This document shows positions 61,567 through 64,000 of a stretch of 64,000 bases of DNA, in pieces (position 1 is the stretch's first letter; every line of letters begins with the position of its first letter). Both the position numbers and the translations under genes were made by a program. The stretch is from Dyadobacter sp. SG02 (lineage in GTDB: Bacteria > Bacteroidota > Bacteroidia > Cytophagales > Spirosomataceae). The notes beneath the pieces were generated by a model, which was given only the letters and a program-made list of their open reading frames with translations, ran no database searches and had not been told where the DNA came from. Where the stretch lies: NCBI RefSeq assembly GCF_900109045.1, contig NZ_FNYL01000008.1, positions 186,001 through 250,000 on the forward strand, in the 5' to 3' direction.

Positions 61567-63465
61567 ATGAAAATGAAAGCTTTACGATATGCATTGATAC
61601 TGGCGATGATCACACTCACTTCCTGCAAAGACGTGCTGGACATGGCCCCCGACGGCAAGCTTACGATGGACGAGATCTTTGCCGATAACGACAAAACCGG
61701 CGCATTCCTGAACAGCTGCTATGCCAATATCCCCGTGAAAGGCACACGTTACTTCTTTTGGAGCCGCGGACCGGTGAATTGGAGCGACGAGAGCTGGGAT
61801 ACCGACGCCGAGGCCGAATCGTGGATTATGTCGGGGCGAATGTACAATGGCGATGCTTCCGCGGGTAATCATCCTATCACGAATATCAGTTCCGAGGGAG
61901 GCAATGGCGACTACTGGGCGCGGTATTGGAGCGCGATCCGTAACTGCACGTTGTTCATCAGTCGCATCGACAAGGCCACGGTACGCAACCCGGCCGACCG
62001 CGCCCGCTGGAAAGCCGAGGCACATTTGCTACGGGCCTATTATTATTCCGAACTGCTGAAATGGTTCGGTGCCGTGCTGTCCATCGAGCGCGAGCCTTAC
62101 GATTTCCAGCAGGATTTTTCGACGGTAACCAAAGCGAGCTATTACGAATTGGTCAAATTCATTATGGAAGACTGCGACGTGGCACTAAGCACGGCAGAAC
62201 TCCCCTGGCGCATTACCACCGACAGCGAAGGCGGCCGGGTGAACAAGGCATTGGCCGAGGCGATCAAATCCAAAATGATCCTGTTCGCAGCCAGCCCAAT
62301 GAACAATGCAGGCCAGAATTACTGGCAGGAGGCTTATCAGGTGAATAAAACATCACTGGAAAATCTGCGGACGAATGGGTACGAGCTGTACAACAAAGTG
62401 AACCTGTCGCAAACCTATTTGTCGGATGTGGCATTTCTGGGCCCCGACAAGAACGAGAAAACGGCGCTGTACAACGAGTATTTCACCCAAACCATGAAGT
62501 ACGCGCCTAATCCGGTCGACCGTGAGACTATTTACCAAAGCCGCGAGAACCAGGGTAATATCTGGAACATCGACGGCATCGGCTCGCAGGATGGTTATAA
62601 ATCCGGCACTTGCCCGACGCAGGAACTCGTCGATGCCTACGAAACCATCGACGGTCAGCCGGTACTCGACCTGGACAAGCCTTACCTCGACGACCAGCAT
62701 TTACAACCGAACTACAATACCGCCAACAAAACCTACGACGTGAAAAACCCGTATGCCAAACGCGACCCGCGCTTTTATGCCTCCATTTATTACAATGGCT
62801 CCAAAAGAAAAGCTATGTGGAACTTTGCCGAAGCGCCGGAGTCGTTTGAAAACTATCCTGCCCCGATCGGTAACCGTACGCGGATCATTGCAACCTATAA
62901 AAACGAGCCGCAAACGGGCATTCACCCGAGCACACGCAAGGCTACGCGCACGGGCTACTACGAGCGGAAGTTCCTGCACCCGAACTCCGGCGGCGATAAC
63001 CCCATTGCCGGGGCTAACTGGAAATTGTTCCGTCTGGGCGAGGTGGTCCTCAATTTCGCCGAAGCCGCTGCCGAAGCCGGTCAGCTGGCCGATGCGGTCA
63101 AGGCAGTGAACGAAATCCGTACCCGTGCCGGAATGCCCGCATTACCCGCCTCGCTGTCGAAAGCCGACCTTATCAAACGCATTCACGCCGAAAGAAGGGT
63201 GGAGTTGGCGATGGAGGAAAACCGCTATTTCGATCTCCGCCGCTGGTCGAAACCAACCGATGATCTGTCGAAAACGGACCGATGGGTAACCGCCATGGAA
63301 ATCACCCGCAATGCCGACGGCTCCTTCACCTACGCACGCAGGCCTGTCCGTAACACCGAGCGCAAGAACTACGCCAACAAGTTCCTCTGGGTGCCCATTC
63401 CGCTTAACGAAGCGAACCGCCTCCGCTCCATCACCGGGGCCGACTGGCAGAATGCAGGTTGGTAG
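61567..63465 (+). CDS. SusD/RagB-family nutrient-binding lipoprotein, large form
   Basis: 632 residues with a lipobox (ALILAMITLTSCKDVLDM). Typical SusD blocks: WARYWSAIRNCTLFISRIDK, WKAEAHLLRAYYYSELLKWF, LGEVVLNFAEAAAEAGQLAD, IHAERRVELAMEENRYFDLR and a C-terminal LWVPIPLNEANRL. Longer than the average 500-600 residues. It caps the SusC at 58057. Only 4 bp separate its stop from the start of the next, incomplete gene. Confidence 0.95.
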   Translation: MKMKALRYALILAMITLTSCKDVLDMAPDGKLTMDEIFADNDKTGAFLNSCYANIPVKGTRYFFWSRGPVNWSDESWDTDAEAESWIMSGRMYNGDASAGNHPITNISSEGGNGDYWARYWSAIRNCTLFISRIDKATVRNPADRARWKAEAHLLRAYYYSELLKWFGAVLSIEREPYDFQQDFSTVTKASYYELVKFIMEDCDVALSTAELPWRITTDSEGGRVNKALAEAIKSKMILFAASPMNNAGQNYWQEAYQVNKTSLENLRTNGYELYNKVNLSQTYLSDVAFLGPDKNEKTALYNEYFTQTMKYAPNPVDRETIYQSRENQGNIWNIDGIGSQDGYKSGTCPTQELVDAYETIDGQPVLDLDKPYLDDQHLQPNYNTANKTYDVKNPYAKRDPRFYASIYYNGSKRKAMWNFAEAPESFENYPAPIGNRTRIIATYKNEPQTGIHPSTRKATRTGYYERKFLHPNSGGDNPIAGANWKLFRLGEVVLNFAEAAAEAGQLADAVKAVNEIRTRAGMPALPASLSKADLIKRIHAERRVELAMEENRYFDLRRWSKPTDDLSKTDRWVTAMEITRNADGSFTYARRPVRNTERKNYANKFLWVPIPLNEANRLRSITGADWQNAGW

Positions 63466-63469
63466 TCCA

Positions 63470-64000
63470 TGTTTTCAAAAGACCAGATCTTCAAGGATAT
63501 GATACATTTTATCAAATCAAAAATAATAATACCCGTTCTGGCCTGCCTGCTGGGCGGAATGCAGCTTCACGCGCAGGAGCTCACGGGAACTGTGGCCGGC
63601 ACGGTGCTGAACGAATTCGGCCAGCCGCTCGCGGGCGTGACGATCCTTTCCGAAAACGGGAAAAACGGGACAGCTACCAATGTGAAAGGGGAGTTCACGA
63701 TGACGGTCGACGACGGAAGCCGTGCGCTCGTGTTCTCGCTCAATGGCTATGGTAACCAGAAAATCGCTGTTTCGGATAAACAGGAAGTGCAGGTGCGCCT
63801 TGAATGGGACGCGCACCTCAAAGACGAGGTGGTGCAGCTCGGCTATACATCCCAGTTGCGCAGCGAGCTCTCCGGCGCGGTATCGACCGTGAAAGGCGAG
63901 GAGCTGGAAAAATCGCCCGTCGCGAACCTGACGCAGACGCTGGCAGGCAGGCTTTCGGGGCTCACCACGCAGGAAGCATTCTCCGAACTTTCGCGCGCAA
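63470..64000 (+). CDS. SusC-type TonB-dependent receptor, N-terminal part (cut by window end)
   Basis: At least 177 residues, open to the end of the window. After a start-proximal hydrophobic signal (IIIPVLACLLGGMQLHAQ, about residues 19-37) comes a carboxypeptidase-regulatory-like domain (TVAGTVLNEFGQPLAGVTIL, NGTATNVKGEFTMTVDDGS), then a TonB-box-like segment (DEVVQLGYTSQLRSELSGAV) and the beginning of the plug (LTQTLAGRLSGLTT). There is no STN domain, unlike the SusC at 58057, so this PUL encodes a second, non-signalling importer. A start at the internal ATG at 63500 is possible. Confidence 0.85.

Noticed and set aside
1-64000. CRISPR arrays, tRNA or rRNA genes, insertion sequences, prophage
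   Set aside because: Looked for repeat-spacer periodicity, tRNA arms, transposase or integrase motifs and terminal repeats; none was found.

Overview
The window looks like a chromosomal segment of a Bacteroidota bacterium of the Cytophagales, most like Dyadobacter or another Spirosomataceae member. This is inferred from SusC/SusD pairs, C-terminal T9SS sorting tails, Tat-exported Gfo/Idh oxidoreductases, LytTR signalling, an ECF-sigma/FecR system, and promoters of the Bacteroidota type (TTG, about 20 nt, TAnnTTTG) with little Shine-Dalgarno signal. No rRNA, tRNA, CRISPR array, insertion sequence or prophage was seen.

Layout. 32-6579 (minus): five-gene operon of exported proteins (two Gfo/Idh oxidoreductases, a DegT-type PLP aminotransferase with a Tat signal, a ceramidase-like hydrolase and a beta-propeller protein), followed upstream by its probable LacI-type regulator (7095-8153); a perfect CpG-centred palindrome sits on the operon promoter. 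8339-9547: membrane fatty-acid-hydroxylase/sterol-desaturase protein. 9634-19249: sulfated-glycan locus (SusC, SusD, two sulfatases) in which HigBA and a YoeB-type toxin module flank the second sulfatase. 19257-23436: NarL-type two-component pair and two secreted proteins. 23557-25182: a structured leader, a 40-residue membrane peptide and a second desaturase-family protein. 25243-29384: M23 lipoprotein, DUF1016 nuclease, DUF1579 protein and a GlxA-type AraC regulator. 29439-33611: 1390-residue multi-CBM6 glycosidase. 33756-41390: DUF898 protein, M48 protease, three paralogous lipoproteins, SHOCT protein and MscS channel. 41464-51331: ahcY, LytS/LytTR system with a four-gene target operon, AhpD-like protein, peroxiredoxin, murF. 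51465-64000: FG-GAP/T9SS protein, rhamnose transporter, then sigma factor, anti-sigma, SusC, SusD and the start of another SusC, cut by the window end.

Most interesting signals. (1) A 14-codon ORF ending in Cys-Cys-Cys-Arg-Arg lies in the leader of the SusC-SusD-sulfatase operon, as expected of a cysteine-sensing attenuator on a sulfate-releasing pathway. (2) That promoter shares an extended box (TTACTTTGYCTATC and beyond) with the promoter of the second sulfatase and with one at 23557. (3) The latter two leaders carry the same long hairpin, with covarying outer helices, an identical 3x1 internal loop, a conserved GACAGT/CTGTC helix and a loop containing TTCGGTGGTTG. I know of no described RNA of this form. 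(4) Paired GTCGACAA repeats at matching distance from two promoters probably define the LytTR operator.

All function assignments come from reading the sequence; no database search was run.
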